Source: Erythrobacter sp. (GTDB taxonomy: Bacteria > Pseudomonadota > Alphaproteobacteria > Sphingomonadales > Sphingomonadaceae). From it: a stretch of DNA of 64,000 nt. The stretch covers positions 147,783 to 211,782 of the forward strand of contig JAACTB010000013.1 in the NCBI GenBank assembly GCA_009993605.1. The letters run 5' to 3'. The notes below the pieces were generated by a model, which was not told where the DNA came from, did not search any database, and saw only the letters and a list, made by a program, of their open reading frames with translations. Below, piece by piece: positions 1 through 9,404 of this stretch. Positions within the stretch are counted from its first letter, which is position 1. Every line of letters starts with the position of its first letter. Position numbers and translations under genes: made by a program.

Positions 1-1
1 C

Positions 2-280
2 TTCCCCTATTCTCCGCGCGACAACACCCCGGCTGCGCGAATGCCCCAGGTCGATCGTGGCACCGTAAAGGCTCGGGCCGCAGACCTGCGCGCGCTCGCC
101 GCCACGACGCAGACCGAATGGCTGGCGTCGCTCGTCGACAAACCCCTCAGCGTCCTCGCGGAACGCGACGGGAGCGGCTATGCGGAGAACTTCGCCAGGG
201 TCGCGCTGCCCGAAGGCATGGCTGCCGGGACCATCGCGACACTCACCCCGCGCGCAATCGAAGGCAGACTTCTGGTATGA
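2..280 (+). CDS. mtaB: tRNA N6-threonylcarbamoyladenosine methylthiotransferase MtaB, C-terminal fragment
   Basis: This is the 3' end of a gene entering from the left edge. The frame is open from base 2 and ends at TGA 278-280, leaving about 92 residues. It opens with FPYSPRDNTPAARMPQV, which matches the YSPR-GTPAARMPQV stretch after the radical-SAM domain of MtaB-type methylthiotransferases. The remaining residues fit a TRAM-like C-terminal domain. MtaB adds the methylthio group to t6A37 in tRNAs that read ANN codons. The stop overlaps the ATG of ftsY (ATGA), so the two are probably translationally coupled. The catalytic Fe-S domains lie outside the window, so the family call rests on the C-terminus alone. 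Confidence 0.85.
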   Translation, partial: FPYSPRDNTPAARMPQVDRGTVKARAADLRALAATTQTEWLASLVDKPLSVLAERDGSGYAENFARVALPEGMAAGTIATLTPRAIEGRLLV

Positions 281-1197
281 GTTCACCCAGCTGGAGCGAG
301 CGCCTGTTCGGCGGCTTTCGCAAGACGTCGGAGCGCCTGACCGCCAATCTCGACGTGGTCGGCACGGCGCGGCTGGACGAGGCGACGCTGGACGATGTCG
401 AAGACGCGCTGATCCTGTCCGATCTCGGCCCCAGCGCCGCCCGCCGCATTCGCGAGCGGCTGCGCGACAAGCGGTTCGGTCTCGAAATCAGCCAGCGCGA
501 ATTGCAGGAAGCCGTGGCCGAGGAGATCGCCGCGATCCTGCGCCCGGTGGCAAAGCCGCTGGAAGTGACGGCCTTTCCCCGCCCCCAGGTCGTGCTGGTC
601 ATCGGCGTAAACGGCAGCGGAAAGACGACCACTATCGCCAAGCTCGCCCACCTGTTTCAGGAGGACGATTACGAGGTCATGCTGGCCGCGGGCGACACGT
701 TCCGCGCCGCCGCCATCCGCCAGCTCGCCACCTGGGCGGATCGGATCGGCGTACCGCTGGTGCGCGGCCCCGAAGGCGGCGATCCGGCCAGCATCGTGTT
801 CGACGCGGTCAAATCGGCGACCGACAAGGGCACCGACGCACTGATCGTCGACACGGCGGGCCGTTTGCAGAACAAGCGCGAGCTGATGGACGAGCTGGCC
901 AAGATCAGAAAGGTGCTCGGACGGTTGAACCCCGAAGCGCCGCACGATGTCGTACTGGTGCTCGATGCCACCAACGGCCAGAACGCGCTCAACCAGATCG
1001 ATGTCTTCAAGGAAGTCGCGGGCGTCACCGGCCTCGTCATGACCAAGCTCGACGGGACGGCACGCGGCGGCGTCCTCGTCGCGGCGGCGGAGCAATACGG
1101 CCTTCCCATCCACGCGATCGGCGTGGGCGAGAAAATAGACGATCTGCGCCCCTTCGATCCCGATCTGGTCGCGCGCGTGATCGCGGGAGTGGCGTGA
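277..1197 (+). CDS. ftsY: Signal recognition particle receptor FtsY
   Basis: FtsY is the SRP receptor GTPase that docks ribosome-SRP complexes at the inner membrane for co-translational insertion. The protein is 306 residues with a short N-terminal region in place of the long acidic A domain of E. coli, as is usual in alphaproteobacteria. GTPase motifs are intact: GVNGSGKTT at 110-118, DTFRAAA from 140, DTAGR at 192-196 and TKLDG at 256-260. The ATG at 277 overlaps the mtaB stop. An upstream in-frame extension to 118 exists, but it would lie inside mtaB and lacks family similarity, so 277 is preferred. yciB begins two bases after the stop. Confidence 0.96.
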   Translation: MSSPSWSERLFGGFRKTSERLTANLDVVGTARLDEATLDDVEDALILSDLGPSAARRIRERLRDKRFGLEISQRELQEAVAEEIAAILRPVAKPLEVTAFPRPQVVLVIGVNGSGKTTTIAKLAHLFQEDDYEVMLAAGDTFRAAAIRQLATWADRIGVPLVRGPEGGDPASIVFDAVKSATDKGTDALIVDTAGRLQNKRELMDELAKIRKVLGRLNPEAPHDVVLVLDATNGQNALNQIDVFKEVAGVTGLVMTKLDGTARGGVLVAAAEQYGLPIHAIGVGEKIDDLRPFDPDLVARVIAGVA

Positions 1198-1198
1198 G

Positions 1199-1855
1199 AT
1201 GAGCGAAAAGATCAGCGAACCGCAGGCCAAGCCCAAATCCGGTTGGCTCAACACGCTCGTCGATTACGGGCCGCTGCTCGTCTTCCTCGGCGTCTACAAA
1301 TTCTACCAGCCGCCCGAAACCTCGACCTTCGGCGAGATCGCCGCCGTCATCTACGGGACGATTGCGTTCATGATCGCCGCCGTGGTGGCGCTCGCTTTCT
1401 CGAAATGGAAATTCGGCAAGATCAGTCCGATGCTGATGCTCTCGACCGCGCTGATCGTGGGTTTCGGGGCGCTCACCATCTGGCTGCGCGACGAACGCTT
1501 CATCCAGTTCAAGCCGACCGCGATCTATCTGCTGTTCGGCATCGTGCTCGTCGGCGGATGGCTGCGCGGCAAGGCGATGCTCCAGGTCCTGCTCGAAGCC
1601 GCGTTCGAAGGTGTCGACAAGGAAGGCTGGCTGAAGCTCTCGCGCAATTGGGGCTTCTATTTCTTCGCCATGGCGGCGCTCAACGAAGTGCTGGTGCGCA
1701 CGATGAGCTTCGAAAGCTGGTTGTGGGCCAAATTGTGGGTGTTCCTCCCTCTCAGCTTCGTCTTCACCCTCTCGCAGATTCCCATGCTCCTGCGCTATGG
1801 CTTGGCGCTGGAGGACAAAGAGGACGTGGTGAAGGACGAACCGCCGACGGCCTAG
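1199..1855 (+). CDS. yciB: YciB/IspZ family inner membrane septation protein
   Basis: The product is a 218-residue polytopic membrane protein with about five hydrophobic helices. It starts with a cytoplasmic tail and the family-typical stretch LVDYGPLLVFLGVYKFY. The middle carries LFGIVLVGGWLRGKAMLQ and NWGFYFFAMAALNEVLVR, both characteristic of YciB (intracellular septation protein A). In enterobacteria YciB is linked to envelope and septum synthesis, but its biochemical role is unsettled. The start lies immediately after the ftsY stop, so mtaB-ftsY-yciB form one transcription unit. Confidence 0.93.
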   Translation: MSEKISEPQAKPKSGWLNTLVDYGPLLVFLGVYKFYQPPETSTFGEIAAVIYGTIAFMIAAVVALAFSKWKFGKISPMLMLSTALIVGFGALTIWLRDERFIQFKPTAIYLLFGIVLVGGWLRGKAMLQVLLEAAFEGVDKEGWLKLSRNWGFYFFAMAALNEVLVRTMSFESWLWAKLWVFLPLSFVFTLSQIPMLLRYGLALEDKEDVVKDEPPTA

Positions 1856-1876
1856 GGTCTGAACGGTAGGAGGCCT

Positions 1877-2317
1877 ATGCCCGTCACGATTGATCGCGAT
1901 CCGTCCGAAGCCATTCGTTCCGCGCTGAGCAAAGGCATCGCCGGGTTCAATCGTCACACCATTCCCGACCTCGAACCGAACGAGGCCGAGATCCGTTTTC
2001 ACGCGATCGCCACCGACGAAAGCGGTAACCTTCTCGGCGGCCTGCGGGGCACGTGTTACTGGAACACGCTTCATATCGAATTGCTTTGGCTGGCTGATCG
2101 GGCGCGCGGGACCGGTGTCGGGCGACAGATGATAGAAAACGCGGAAGCCTTCGCGGTTCAGAACGGCTGCGAAAAGGCGTTGGTCGAAACGACGAGCTGG
2201 CAGGCGCGCCCGTTCTACGAGCGAAACGGATACGAATTGCTAGCCACGCTCGAAGGCAGACCCAAAGGCCACGCCACCCACTATCTCAGCAAAACATTGG
2301 CCAGTCCGAAGAGCTAA
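1877..2317 (+). CDS. GNAT family N-acetyltransferase
   Basis: This 146-residue single-domain protein has the GNAT fold signature. The strand-4 and loop region reads [22 protein letters not shown] at about 74-95, where RGTGVGRQ is the acetyl-CoA pyrophosphate-binding motif A. It is followed by [14 protein letters not shown], the typical motif B ending. The start has a perfect AGGAGG at 1868-1873, only three bases from the ATG. The substrate cannot be read from sequence. The 3' end overlaps the convergent kup gene by four bases, so no separate terminator separates them. Confidence 0.88.
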   Translation: MPVTIDRDPSEAIRSALSKGIAGFNRHTIPDLEPNEAEIRFHAIATDESGNLLGGLRGTCYWNTLHIELLWLADRARGTGVGRQMIENAEAFAVQNGCEKALVETTSWQARPFYERNGYELLATLEGRPKGHATHYLSKTLASPKS

Positions 2318-4299
2318 ATCTCCACCTGGCTCCCCAACTCCACCACGCGATTGGTCGGCAGGCGGAAGAAGTCCATCGCGGTCGCGGCGTTCCTGAGCAT
2401 CCAGGCGAAGATCTTCTCGCGCCAGATCGGCATGCCGGGCTTGGCACTCGGCAGCAGGGTCTGGCGGCTGAGGAAGAAGCTCGTATCCATCATATCGAAC
2501 TCGCCCCCGCAACGCTGCATCTGCTTCAAGCCTTCGGGCACGTTGGTCTCTTCCATGAAGCCGTAATGCAGGATCGCGCGGTAGAAGCCGTCACCCAGAT
2601 CGTCGATCTCGCACCGCTCCTCGGGATCGATATAGGGCACTTCGGCGATCAGAACGGTCAGGATGATCACCCGATCGTGCAGCACCTTGTTGTGCTTGAT
2701 GTTGTGGAGCAGCGCGCTCGGCACGCCGGCGGTCTGGCTTGCCATGAAGATCGCGGTTCCCGGCACGCGCGTCGCGCTGTTCTTGGCGCTCTTAGCGAAG
2801 ATTTCGACCGGTAGCGCGATCTCGCTCATCCGATCGCGTATCAGATGACGGCCCTTCGCCCAAGTCGTCAGCAGCGTGAAGGCGACCAGCCCGATAACCA
2901 GCGGGAACCAGCCGCCATCGGGAACCTTGGGCAGGTTCGCGGCGAAATAGGCGCCGTCGACGAAAATGAAGGTCAGCAGCACCGGCACGGCGAACCACCA
3001 GCGCCATTTGAACACTGCGAACAGCAACACGCCCATCAGCAGCGTATCGATGAACATCGCCCCCGTCACCGCGATCCCGTAGGCCGAGGCGAGATTGCTC
3101 GAGTTCTGGAACATGAGCACGAGAAGGATCACCGCCACCATCAGCACGTTGTTGACGAAGGGGATGTAGATCTGCCCGCGCTCGCTGGCACTGGTGTGTT
3201 CGGTCGACAGGCGCGGCACGAAGCCCAGCTGGATCGCCTGATGCGTCACCGAAAACGCGCCCGAGATCACCGCCTGGCTGGCGATGAAGGTGGCTCCGGT
3301 GGCAAGGAAGACGAGAGGCAGGCGCAACGCCTCGGGCGCCATCACGAAGAACGGGCTCTTCATCGCCTCGGCCGTCTGCGACGGATCCATGGCGGAAATC
3401 ATCGCACCCTGGCCGAAATAGTTCAGCAGCAGGCACGGCATGACGAAGCCGAACCAGGACAACCGCATCGGCCCGCGCCCGAAATGGCCCATGTCCGAAT
3501 AGAGCGCTTCGGAGCCGGTCACTGCCAGCACCACCGAGCCCAGTGCGAGGAAGGCGATCGTGCCGTCGGTCAGGAAGAACTGCACCGCGTACCAGGGGTT
3601 CAGCGCCTGAAGGATATAGGGGTTCTGAACGATATGGATGATGCCCAACACCGCGATCGTGGTGAAATACACGATCATGACCGGTGCGAACAATTTCCCC
3701 ACCGAATGCGTGCCGCGCTTCTGGATCAGGAACAGGCCGATCAGGAGGACCAGCGCGATCGGAATGACCAGGCTTTCGAACCCGGGATTGACCACGGTCA
3801 GCCCCTCGACCGCGGACAGGACCGAGATTGCGGGCGTGATCATGCTGTCGCCGTAGAACAGGGCCGTCGCGAACACGCCCAGCACGATGACCAGCCAGCC
3901 ATAGCGCGAGCGATCCATATGCCGCGTCAGCAGGGCGACCAGAGCGAGCGTACCGCCCTGCCCGTTATTGTCCGCGCGCATCAGGATGGACACGTATTGG
4001 ATCGAGACGATCAGCGTCATCGACCAGAAGATGAGGCTGACCACCCCGTAAACATGCAATTGGTCGATCGCGAGGCTGTGTTCGCCCAGAAAGGTTTCTC
4101 GAAAGGCATAGAGCGGGCTCGTGCCGATATCGCCGAAGACGACGCCGATCGCACCGACCGCGAGCGCCGCCTTGGAACCGGCATGGGTGCCACCTGTCGC
4201 CCCGCTCGCTCCGGGTGTGGCCGCGCCTTCGATGGCGCCGGGTTCACCCGGCAGGGCCGGAGGCGTTGCGGAATTATCGCTGTTGGCGGTGTCGCTCAT
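2314..4299 (-). CDS. kup: Kup-type potassium transporter
   Basis: This 661-residue protein has about twelve predicted membrane helices followed by a cytoplasmic C-terminal domain. It matches the KUP/HAK/KT K+ uptake permeases, which are H+/K+ symporters of the inner membrane. Family hallmarks include [19 protein letters not shown] near residue 55 and [19 protein letters not shown] further in. The N-terminal 45 residues are low-complexity (Ala, Gly, Pro, Thr, Ser) and probably disordered. It is encoded on its own, downstream of the cytochrome c maturation operon with a 115-base gap. It could be an independent unit or read through from upstream. Confidence 0.96.
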   Translation of the reverse strand: MSDTANSDNSATPPALPGEPGAIEGAATPGASGATGGTHAGSKAALAVGAIGVVFGDIGTSPLYAFRETFLGEHSLAIDQLHVYGVVSLIFWSMTLIVSIQYVSILMRADNNGQGGTLALVALLTRHMDRSRYGWLVIVLGVFATALFYGDSMITPAISVLSAVEGLTVVNPGFESLVIPIALVLLIGLFLIQKRGTHSVGKLFAPVMIVYFTTIAVLGIIHIVQNPYILQALNPWYAVQFFLTDGTIAFLALGSVVLAVTGSEALYSDMGHFGRGPMRLSWFGFVMPCLLLNYFGQGAMISAMDPSQTAEAMKSPFFVMAPEALRLPLVFLATGATFIASQAVISGAFSVTHQAIQLGFVPRLSTEHTSASERGQIYIPFVNNVLMVAVILLVLMFQNSSNLASAYGIAVTGAMFIDTLLMGVLLFAVFKWRWWFAVPVLLTFIFVDGAYFAANLPKVPDGGWFPLVIGLVAFTLLTTWAKGRHLIRDRMSEIALPVEIFAKSAKNSATRVPGTAIFMASQTAGVPSALLHNIKHNKVLHDRVIILTVLIAEVPYIDPEERCEIDDLGDGFYRAILHYGFMEETNVPEGLKQMQRCGGEFDMMDTSFFLSRQTLLPSAKPGMPIWREKIFAWMLRNAATAMDFFRLPTNRVVELGSQVEI

Positions 4300-4414
4300 G
4301 ACGGAGTCGAACTTTCGTCCACGCCCACAAGCCTGGTTTTCCGGGCTTTCGAGGCTGCAAAGGAGGCGCGCTTAGCACTGCGGCTTCGCACCCGCAACAC
4401 GCGAGCACTCGGGC

Positions 4415-5059
4415 TCACTCGGCCAGCCGTTCCTGCTCGATCCGGCCCATCGCCTGATCGAGCACGGCGAGGCGCGCCGCAAGCGTGTCGCGATAGCGCG
4501 CATCCTCGGGCGCGGCTTCGAGAGCGGAGGCCCACAATTCGCGCCCCTCGTCGAACCGGGAATTGCGGATGAGCACGATGCCATGGAAGTAATCGGCGGC
4601 GGCGTTGCCGGGATCGGTCGCCTTCGCGCGGGCATAGGCGAACTCGGCCGCCTCGCTCAGCGTGCCGTTCGCGTGTTCGACCAGCGCGTTCGCCATCGCC
4701 ACCCAGGCCTGCGAATCATTGGGATTTTCAGCGACGGCATTGCGCAGGAAATCGATCGCATCACGATATTGGCCGCGCCGGGTGAACCCGTCCGCGGTGA
4801 CGACATATCGCGACGGGAGCACCCCCTCGTCGTAGAATTCCTTGCGCGCCTCCACCATCGCTTCACCCGATTGCGGATCGAGGACCTGCCCCTCCTTCGG
4901 CGCGGCGGGCTGTTCGGGGGCCCCTTGCGTCGCATAACCGGCGAGCCCGAACAGGAGAGCGGCGGCAAACAGCGTCCACGACGCGCGCGGAAGCTTGAGC
5001 GCGAAGGCCGCGACGACGAAGCCCAGAGCCGCGAGGGCGAGGATCGCAAGCCAGCTCAT
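4415..5059 (-). CDS. CcmI-like tetratricopeptide cytochrome c biogenesis protein
   Basis: This 214-residue protein has two N-terminal membrane helices (about 1-45) followed by a periplasmic TPR-type region. That region includes GQYRDAIDFLRNAVAENPND and a second helical pair ending RDTLAARLAVLDQ. It sits last in the ccm operon, where CcmI/CycH/NrfG-type proteins act as chaperones that deliver apocytochrome c to the heme ligation complex. It is much shorter than full-length CcmI, so it may supply only part of that function. The ATG overlaps the ccmH stop (ATGA). Confidence 0.8.
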   Translation of the reverse strand: MSWLAILALAALGFVVAAFALKLPRASWTLFAAALLFGLAGYATQGAPEQPAAPKEGQVLDPQSGEAMVEARKEFYDEGVLPSRYVVTADGFTRRGQYRDAIDFLRNAVAENPNDSQAWVAMANALVEHANGTLSEAAEFAYARAKATDPGNAAADYFHGIVLIRNSRFDEGRELWASALEAAPEDARYRDTLAARLAVLDQAMGRIEQERLAE

Positions 5060-5466
5060 GCGCGCCTCGCGAAACGGCGCCGGAAGATGGCGAGCGCGGC
5101 GATCAGGATCAGGACCGGCACGGCGAAGAGCGGCCAGGTGGTCGCGCTGACCTCCGGCCTGTAGCTGACGTAATCGCCATAGCGCTGCATCAGCCAGCTG
5201 CGGATTTCCTCCGGCGATTCGCCCGCCGCGATGCGGATGCGCACCTGATGACGCATGTCGCCCGCCATCGGCGCGTCGCTATCGGCGATCGATTGCGACT
5301 GGCAGGTGAGGCAGCGCAACGTCTCCATCAGCTCCTGCGCCAGCGCCTCCTCGCCCGGATTGTCCAATTGGCGATAGGCGAACGGCGCGGGCGGCACGGA
5401 TTGCTGCGCGGCAAGAGGCGCGAACGCAAACAGCGCGAGAACGAGAGAAAGACAGAGCGACCTCAC
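5056..5466 (-). CDS. ccmH: Cytochrome c maturation protein CcmH (CcmL)
   Basis: This 136-residue protein has a signal peptide (about 1-20), the motif RCLTCQSQSI with Cys52 and Cys55, and one C-terminal membrane helix ending in Arg-rich FRRRFARRA. The LRCxxCQxQ motif is diagnostic of CcmH, the membrane-anchored thioredoxin-like reductant of the CXXCH heme-binding site in apocytochrome c. The start chosen is GTG at 5466, overlapping the ccmG stop as GTGA. The open frame runs further upstream but only inside ccmG. Its own stop overlaps the next gene by ATGA. Confidence 0.93.
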   Translation of the reverse strand: MRSLCLSLVLALFAFAPLAAQQSVPPAPFAYRQLDNPGEEALAQELMETLRCLTCQSQSIADSDAPMAGDMRHQVRIRIAAGESPEEIRSWLMQRYGDYVSYRPEVSATTWPLFAVPVLILIAALAIFRRRFARRA

Positions 5467-5990
5467 TCGCCCGCCTCGCGCAGCTTTTCGAGCAGAATGG
5501 GCACGTCGCGTTCGCGGATGTCGCCGATATGCTGGTAGGCGATCTTGCCCGTGCCGGTGATGACAAAGGTTTCGGGAACGCCCGACGATCCGATGCCCAA
5601 TTGCACTTCCGAAAGGTCGTCCGATCCGATCGCGGCATAGGGATTGCCGTGGCGTTCGAGGAAACGCGCGACATCCTCGGGCCGGTCGCGGATCGCGACG
5701 CCGACGATGGTTGCACCTTCGTTGCGAAGCCGTTCCAGCTGCGGTGCTTCGGCGATGCACGGCAGGCACCAGCTTGCCCAGATGTTGAGAAGGCGTGGCT
5801 GGCCGTCCTTGAAATCGTCGCTCGCCGCGCCCGGCAGGCTCGCCGTCGCAGGCTCGAGATCGAAATAGGGCAGCGCCTTGCCGATCATCCGGCTTTCGAC
5901 GATCTCGTCGCGCGGCTGAGTCAGCTGGTAGGCCGCGAGGCCCAGAAAGCCCGCAAACGCCAGCAGGGGAAGCCAGAGCCGCCAGCTCAT
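5463..5990 (-). CDS. ccmG: Thiol:disulfide interchange protein CcmG/DsbE
   Basis: This 175-residue membrane-anchored periplasmic thioredoxin has an N-terminal helix at about 5-22 and the active site WCLPC at 74-78 (Cys75, Cys78). The family pattern GVPETFVI, with the cis-proline loop, lies further on. CcmG keeps the heme-binding cysteines of apocytochrome c reduced together with CcmH. The ATG at 5990 was chosen because it starts the signal anchor directly and overlaps the ccmF stop (ATGA). A longer open frame upstream lies within ccmF. Confidence 0.95.
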   Translation of the reverse strand: MSWRLWLPLLAFAGFLGLAAYQLTQPRDEIVESRMIGKALPYFDLEPATASLPGAASDDFKDGQPRLLNIWASWCLPCIAEAPQLERLRNEGATIVGVAIRDRPEDVARFLERHGNPYAAIGSDDLSEVQLGIGSSGVPETFVITGTGKIAYQHIGDIRERDVPILLEKLREAGE

Positions 5991-7972
5991 GTCGGTTGCT
6001 CCCGCCCCATCTCCTGTCGACGCGCGGCGGCCTTGCGGCGCACGAGCCTGCGCCGCCAATCGGCTTGCACATGGCCGATAAGCGCCAACGCGCCGCCGAG
6101 CGCGATCAGGACGCCTCCATACCAGATCCAGGTCACGAACGGCTTCCACCACAGGCGCACCTGCCAGCGTTCCGGCCCAGCCCCCGTGGCTCCGGCCTGA
6201 TTGCCGATCACGGCATAAAGCTGGCCGTTCCAGCGCGTGGCGAGGACACTTTCGGCGGTCTGCTGCGGCGGTGCCCAGAAGGTGCGGTGTTGCGGCGTCA
6301 GGACGATCGGATCACCTATTTCGAGCCGTGCGGACAGGCGCGCTTCCATCGCGGTCCAGTTCGCACCGGCGGCGGGGGCGATCTGGTCCAGCGTGACGGC
6401 CCAGGGGCCGACCGTGGTCTCCTCTCCCGGGGCAAGCGCGGCGAGGCGTTCCTTGGTGAAGGCGCTTTCGCTCGCCATGCCGAACAGCGCGACGGCAAGG
6501 CCGAGATGGCCGAACACCATGCCCCATGTCGCGATCGGAACGCGGCGCAGATTGCGTCCGCGCAGCGGCATGACGCTGGCCAATGCCAGCATCGCGGCCA
6601 AGGCCAGCCCGAGCAGGGGCAGAAAGGCCACCTCCCCGATCAGCGAGACCAGGATCAGAGCCGCCACCAGAACCGCGCCCATCAACGCCAGTTCGCGCCG
6701 GATCCGTCCGAACCCGTCCCTGCGCCAGCGCAGCAGCGGCCCAACCGCCATCACCGCAACCATCGGTAGCGCAAAGATGGCACCGACGGGATTGAAATAG
6801 GGCGGGCCGACCGAAACGCGCACATCGAACGCCTCGGTCAAAAGCGGATAGAGCGTGCCGAGCAACACCACCGCGAGGATCGCCGACAAGAGGACATTGT
6901 TGACGACGAGCGCCCCCTCCCGGCTCGCGACCGAGAACCGCGCGCCTTCGCTGACCGCCCCCGCCCTCAGCGCGAACAGCAAAAGCGCCCCGCCGATATA
7001 GATCGCCAGCAGGAAGAGAATGAAGGTCCCGCGCTGGGGATCGACGGCGAAGGCGTGGACGCTGGTCAGGATGCCCGATCTGACAAGGAATGTGCCGAGC
7101 ATACTCATAGAGAAAGCGACGACCCCCAGCATGATCGTCCAGGCGCGCAGGGCGTCGCGCGCGGCGAGGACGCTGGTCGAATGCAGCAGCGCCGTCGCGG
7201 CGAGCCAGGGCATCAACGATGCGTTTTCGACCGGGTCCCAGAACCACCAGCCGCCCCAGCCCAGCTCGTAATAGGCCCAGTAGCTGCCCGCCGTGATCCC
7301 CAAGGTCAGGAACACCCATGCGCCCAGCACCCAGGGCCGCATGGCGCGGGCGAATTCGGGCGTCACCTGACGCGTGATCAGCGCGCCGACCGCGAAACTG
7401 AAGGCCACCGAAAGGCCGACATAACCGAGATAAAGCGTGGGCGGATGGAAGGCGAGGCCGATATCCTGCAACAGGGGATTGAGCCCTGCACCCTCCTGCG
7501 CCGGGATCGGCAACCGCTCGAACGGATTGGAACTGAGCAAAAGAAAGGCATAGAAACCCAGCGCCACGAAGCCTTGCGCGGCAAGGACGGCCTGCATCAT
7601 GCGTTCGGGCAGCCGTCGCTCGACCACGGCGATCAGCGCCCCCGACGCGGCTAGCACCGTCACCCAGAGCAGCATCGATCCTTCGTGATTGCCCCACGCG
7701 CCCGACAGCTTGTAGATCATCGGTTTCAACGAATGCGAATTGTCCGCCACCAGCTTCACCGACAGATCCGTGATGGCGAAGACATAGAGCAGCGCAACGA
7801 AGGACAGGGCGGCGAAGACACCCTGGACGATCGTGGCGGGACGCGTGAGGTCGGCGATCCCCGTCTCTCCGCTCGCCGCATCCTGCCGCACGGCAAGCGC
7901 GCCCGCCACCAATTGGAGGACCGCCAGGGCCGCGGCGAGCCACAGAGCGGCAAGGCCTAGTTCGGCGATCAC
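5987..7972 (-). CDS. ccmF: Heme lyase CcmF/NrfE family protein
   Basis: This 661-residue polytopic protein has the usual CcmF length and about fourteen to fifteen helices. The tryptophan-rich heme-handling motif WWFWDPVEN is at 242-250. Other conserved stretches are GAWGNHEGSMLLWV near 91-104 and FHPPTLYLGYVG near 176-186, both carrying candidate heme-ligand histidines. CcmF with CcmH and CcmI attaches heme from holo-CcmE to apocytochrome c on the periplasmic face. Start and stop overlap ccmE and ccmG by four bases each. Confidence 0.96.
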   Translation of the reverse strand: MIAELGLAALWLAAALAVLQLVAGALAVRQDAASGETGIADLTRPATIVQGVFAALSFVALLYVFAITDLSVKLVADNSHSLKPMIYKLSGAWGNHEGSMLLWVTVLAASGALIAVVERRLPERMMQAVLAAQGFVALGFYAFLLLSSNPFERLPIPAQEGAGLNPLLQDIGLAFHPPTLYLGYVGLSVAFSFAVGALITRQVTPEFARAMRPWVLGAWVFLTLGITAGSYWAYYELGWGGWWFWDPVENASLMPWLAATALLHSTSVLAARDALRAWTIMLGVVAFSMSMLGTFLVRSGILTSVHAFAVDPQRGTFILFLLAIYIGGALLLFALRAGAVSEGARFSVASREGALVVNNVLLSAILAVVLLGTLYPLLTEAFDVRVSVGPPYFNPVGAIFALPMVAVMAVGPLLRWRRDGFGRIRRELALMGAVLVAALILVSLIGEVAFLPLLGLALAAMLALASVMPLRGRNLRRVPIATWGMVFGHLGLAVALFGMASESAFTKERLAALAPGEETTVGPWAVTLDQIAPAAGANWTAMEARLSARLEIGDPIVLTPQHRTFWAPPQQTAESVLATRWNGQLYAVIGNQAGATGAGPERWQVRLWWKPFVTWIWYGGVLIALGGALALIGHVQADWRRRLVRRKAAARRQEMGREQPT

Positions 7973-8454
7973 TGGAGGCCCACCGTGGTCTCTTCCGCCA
8001 TTTCGGCAGCCTGATGCTCGCTCATGCCCTCAAGTTCGCGGGGCACGTAATTCTCGTCATGCTTGGCAAGGAGATTGTCGGCGACGAAGGTTCCGTCCGG
8101 CCCCAAGCGCCCTTCTGCGACCACGCCCGATCCCTCGACGAAAAGATCGGGCAGGATGCCGGTGAAGCGCACCGGGATCGCCGATGCCTCGCGCCCGGTG
8201 ACGGTGAAGGCCACGGTCACTCCGTCGGCCATCGTGCGCAGCGACCCCTCCTCCACCATGCCGCCAAGCCGCACCGCCTGGCCGATTTCCGGCGGATCGT
8301 CGCGCATCTGTTCGGGAAGGTAGAAATAGCTCGCCTGACTACGCAGCGCATAGGCGGCCAGCAGCCCCGCCGCGACCAGCACCGCGAGCGCGATCAGCGC
8401 CAGCACAAGACGCTGATGCTTTGGCTTGAGGCGCGAGGATCGGGTCGTGTTCAT
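7969..8454 (-). CDS. ccmE: Heme chaperone CcmE
   Basis: CcmE is the periplasmic heme chaperone that binds heme covalently before passing it to CcmF. This 161-residue protein has one N-terminal membrane anchor (about 16-36), an OB-fold body with RLGGMVEEGS, and the heme-binding motif HDENY with His132 and Tyr136. The ATG at 8454 overlaps the ccmD stop (ATGA). The upstream in-frame extension is inside ccmD. The Lys- and Arg-rich N-terminus SRLKPKHQR is typical of the family. Confidence 0.95.
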   Translation of the reverse strand: MNTTRSSRLKPKHQRLVLALIALAVLVAAGLLAAYALRSQASYFYLPEQMRDDPPEIGQAVRLGGMVEEGSLRTMADGVTVAFTVTGREASAIPVRFTGILPDLFVEGSGVVAEGRLGPDGTFVADNLLAKHDENYVPRELEGMSEHQAAEMAEETTVGLQ

Positions 8455-8591
8455 CGCCGCCGCACCTCGTCGCGCCGCCTTTCGGCCCGGCGCATCGCCA
8501 GCCAGCTCCAGACGATCATAGCGATCGTGCCGACGAGCCCGACCGCGTAGGCCGCGATGACAAAATCCCACTGGTCGAGCGCCTCTCGCAT
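8451..8591 (-). CDS. ccmD: Heme exporter protein CcmD
   Basis: This 46-residue one-helix protein reads MREALDQWDFVIAAYAVG and ends in the basic tail MRRAERRRDEVRRR. Length, position between ccmC and ccmE, and the WDFVIAAYAVG helix start match CcmD, which helps release holo-CcmE from the CcmABC complex. The ATG at 8591 shares one base with the ccmC stop (TGATG). A longer in-frame reading to 8792 lies within ccmC and is rejected. Confidence 0.9.
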   Translation of the reverse strand: MREALDQWDFVIAAYAVGLVGTIAMIVWSWLAMRRAERRRDEVRRR

Positions 8592-9313
8592 CACGCCGCC
8601 TCCATCGCCCGCCGCCTCAGGCGCGCTTCGGCCTGCGCATCGGCCAGAAGAGCGCGCATCCGCATCAGGACGACTGCGCCGAACAGCAACGAGAAGCCGG
8701 CCACGCTCACCAGAAGGGGCGTCAGGAAAGCCGCATCGATCGAGCTGCGCCCCATCGAGATGCTGGGTGGCTGGTGCAAGGAATTCCACCATACCACGCT
8801 GCGATTGATGATCGGGATGTTGATCGCGCCGAGAAGGCCGAAAATGGCGGGGATCCGCGCGCTCACGCCCTCACGCTCGGCGGCTTGGGCTAGGGCGATA
8901 TAGGCGACGTAGAGAAAGGCGAGCACCAGCATACTGGTCAACCGGCCGTCCCACACCCACCAGGTCCCCCAGGTCGGCCTGCCCCAGATCGAGCCGGTGA
9001 CGAGGCAGATCAGCGTGAAGACCAGCCCCGGCACCGCCGCCGCCCGCGCGCCGAGCGCCGCAAGCGGGTGGCGCCAGACGAGATAGACCAGGCTGGCGAT
9101 CGCGATCATGCTCCACCCGCCCATCCCCAGCCAGGCGGTCGGGACATGCAGGAAAAGGATGCGCACGGTCTCGCCCATAAGGCGGTCCGGCGGGACGACG
9201 AATACGCCCCAGGCGAGAGCGCCCGCCGACAAAAGCAGGCCCGCCGTCAGTGTGAGCGGCGTGAGCCAGCGCGCCAGCGAAAGAAAGCGCTTGGGATTGG
9301 CGAAACCATGCAT
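8591..9313 (-). CDS. ccmC: Heme transporter CcmC
   Basis: This 240-residue protein has six membrane helices. It carries the tryptophan-rich WWD-domain motif TWGTWWVWDGRLTS starting at residue 114, flanked by conserved His56 (FLHVP) and His180 (SLHQP). CcmC loads heme onto CcmE. It heads the operon ccmC-D-E-F-G-H-(CcmI-like). The partner ABC exporter genes ccmA and ccmB are not in this window. The 91 bases upstream, after the amino acid dehydrogenase gene, are where an operon promoter would have to be. Confidence 0.95.
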   Translation of the reverse strand: MHGFANPKRFLSLARWLTPLTLTAGLLLSAGALAWGVFVVPPDRLMGETVRILFLHVPTAWLGMGGWSMIAIASLVYLVWRHPLAALGARAAAVPGLVFTLICLVTGSIWGRPTWGTWWVWDGRLTSMLVLAFLYVAYIALAQAAEREGVSARIPAIFGLLGAINIPIINRSVVWWNSLHQPPSISMGRSSIDAAFLTPLLVSVAGFSLLFGAVVLMRMRALLADAQAEARLRRRAMEAA

Positions 9314-9404
9314 GGGCAGGCGTCCGCTTTGGCAGGATGCGGGCTTCGGGGCAAGAACAACCTCGCCCTAAACGCCTATCGAATCGCAACGAAATCGGCG
9401 GAAA

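Noticed and set aside
2845..4572. A 575-residue plus-strand open frame over kup
   Set aside because: Composition is dominated by His, Arg, Asp and Gln, typical of antisense translation. kup on the minus strand explains the region fully.
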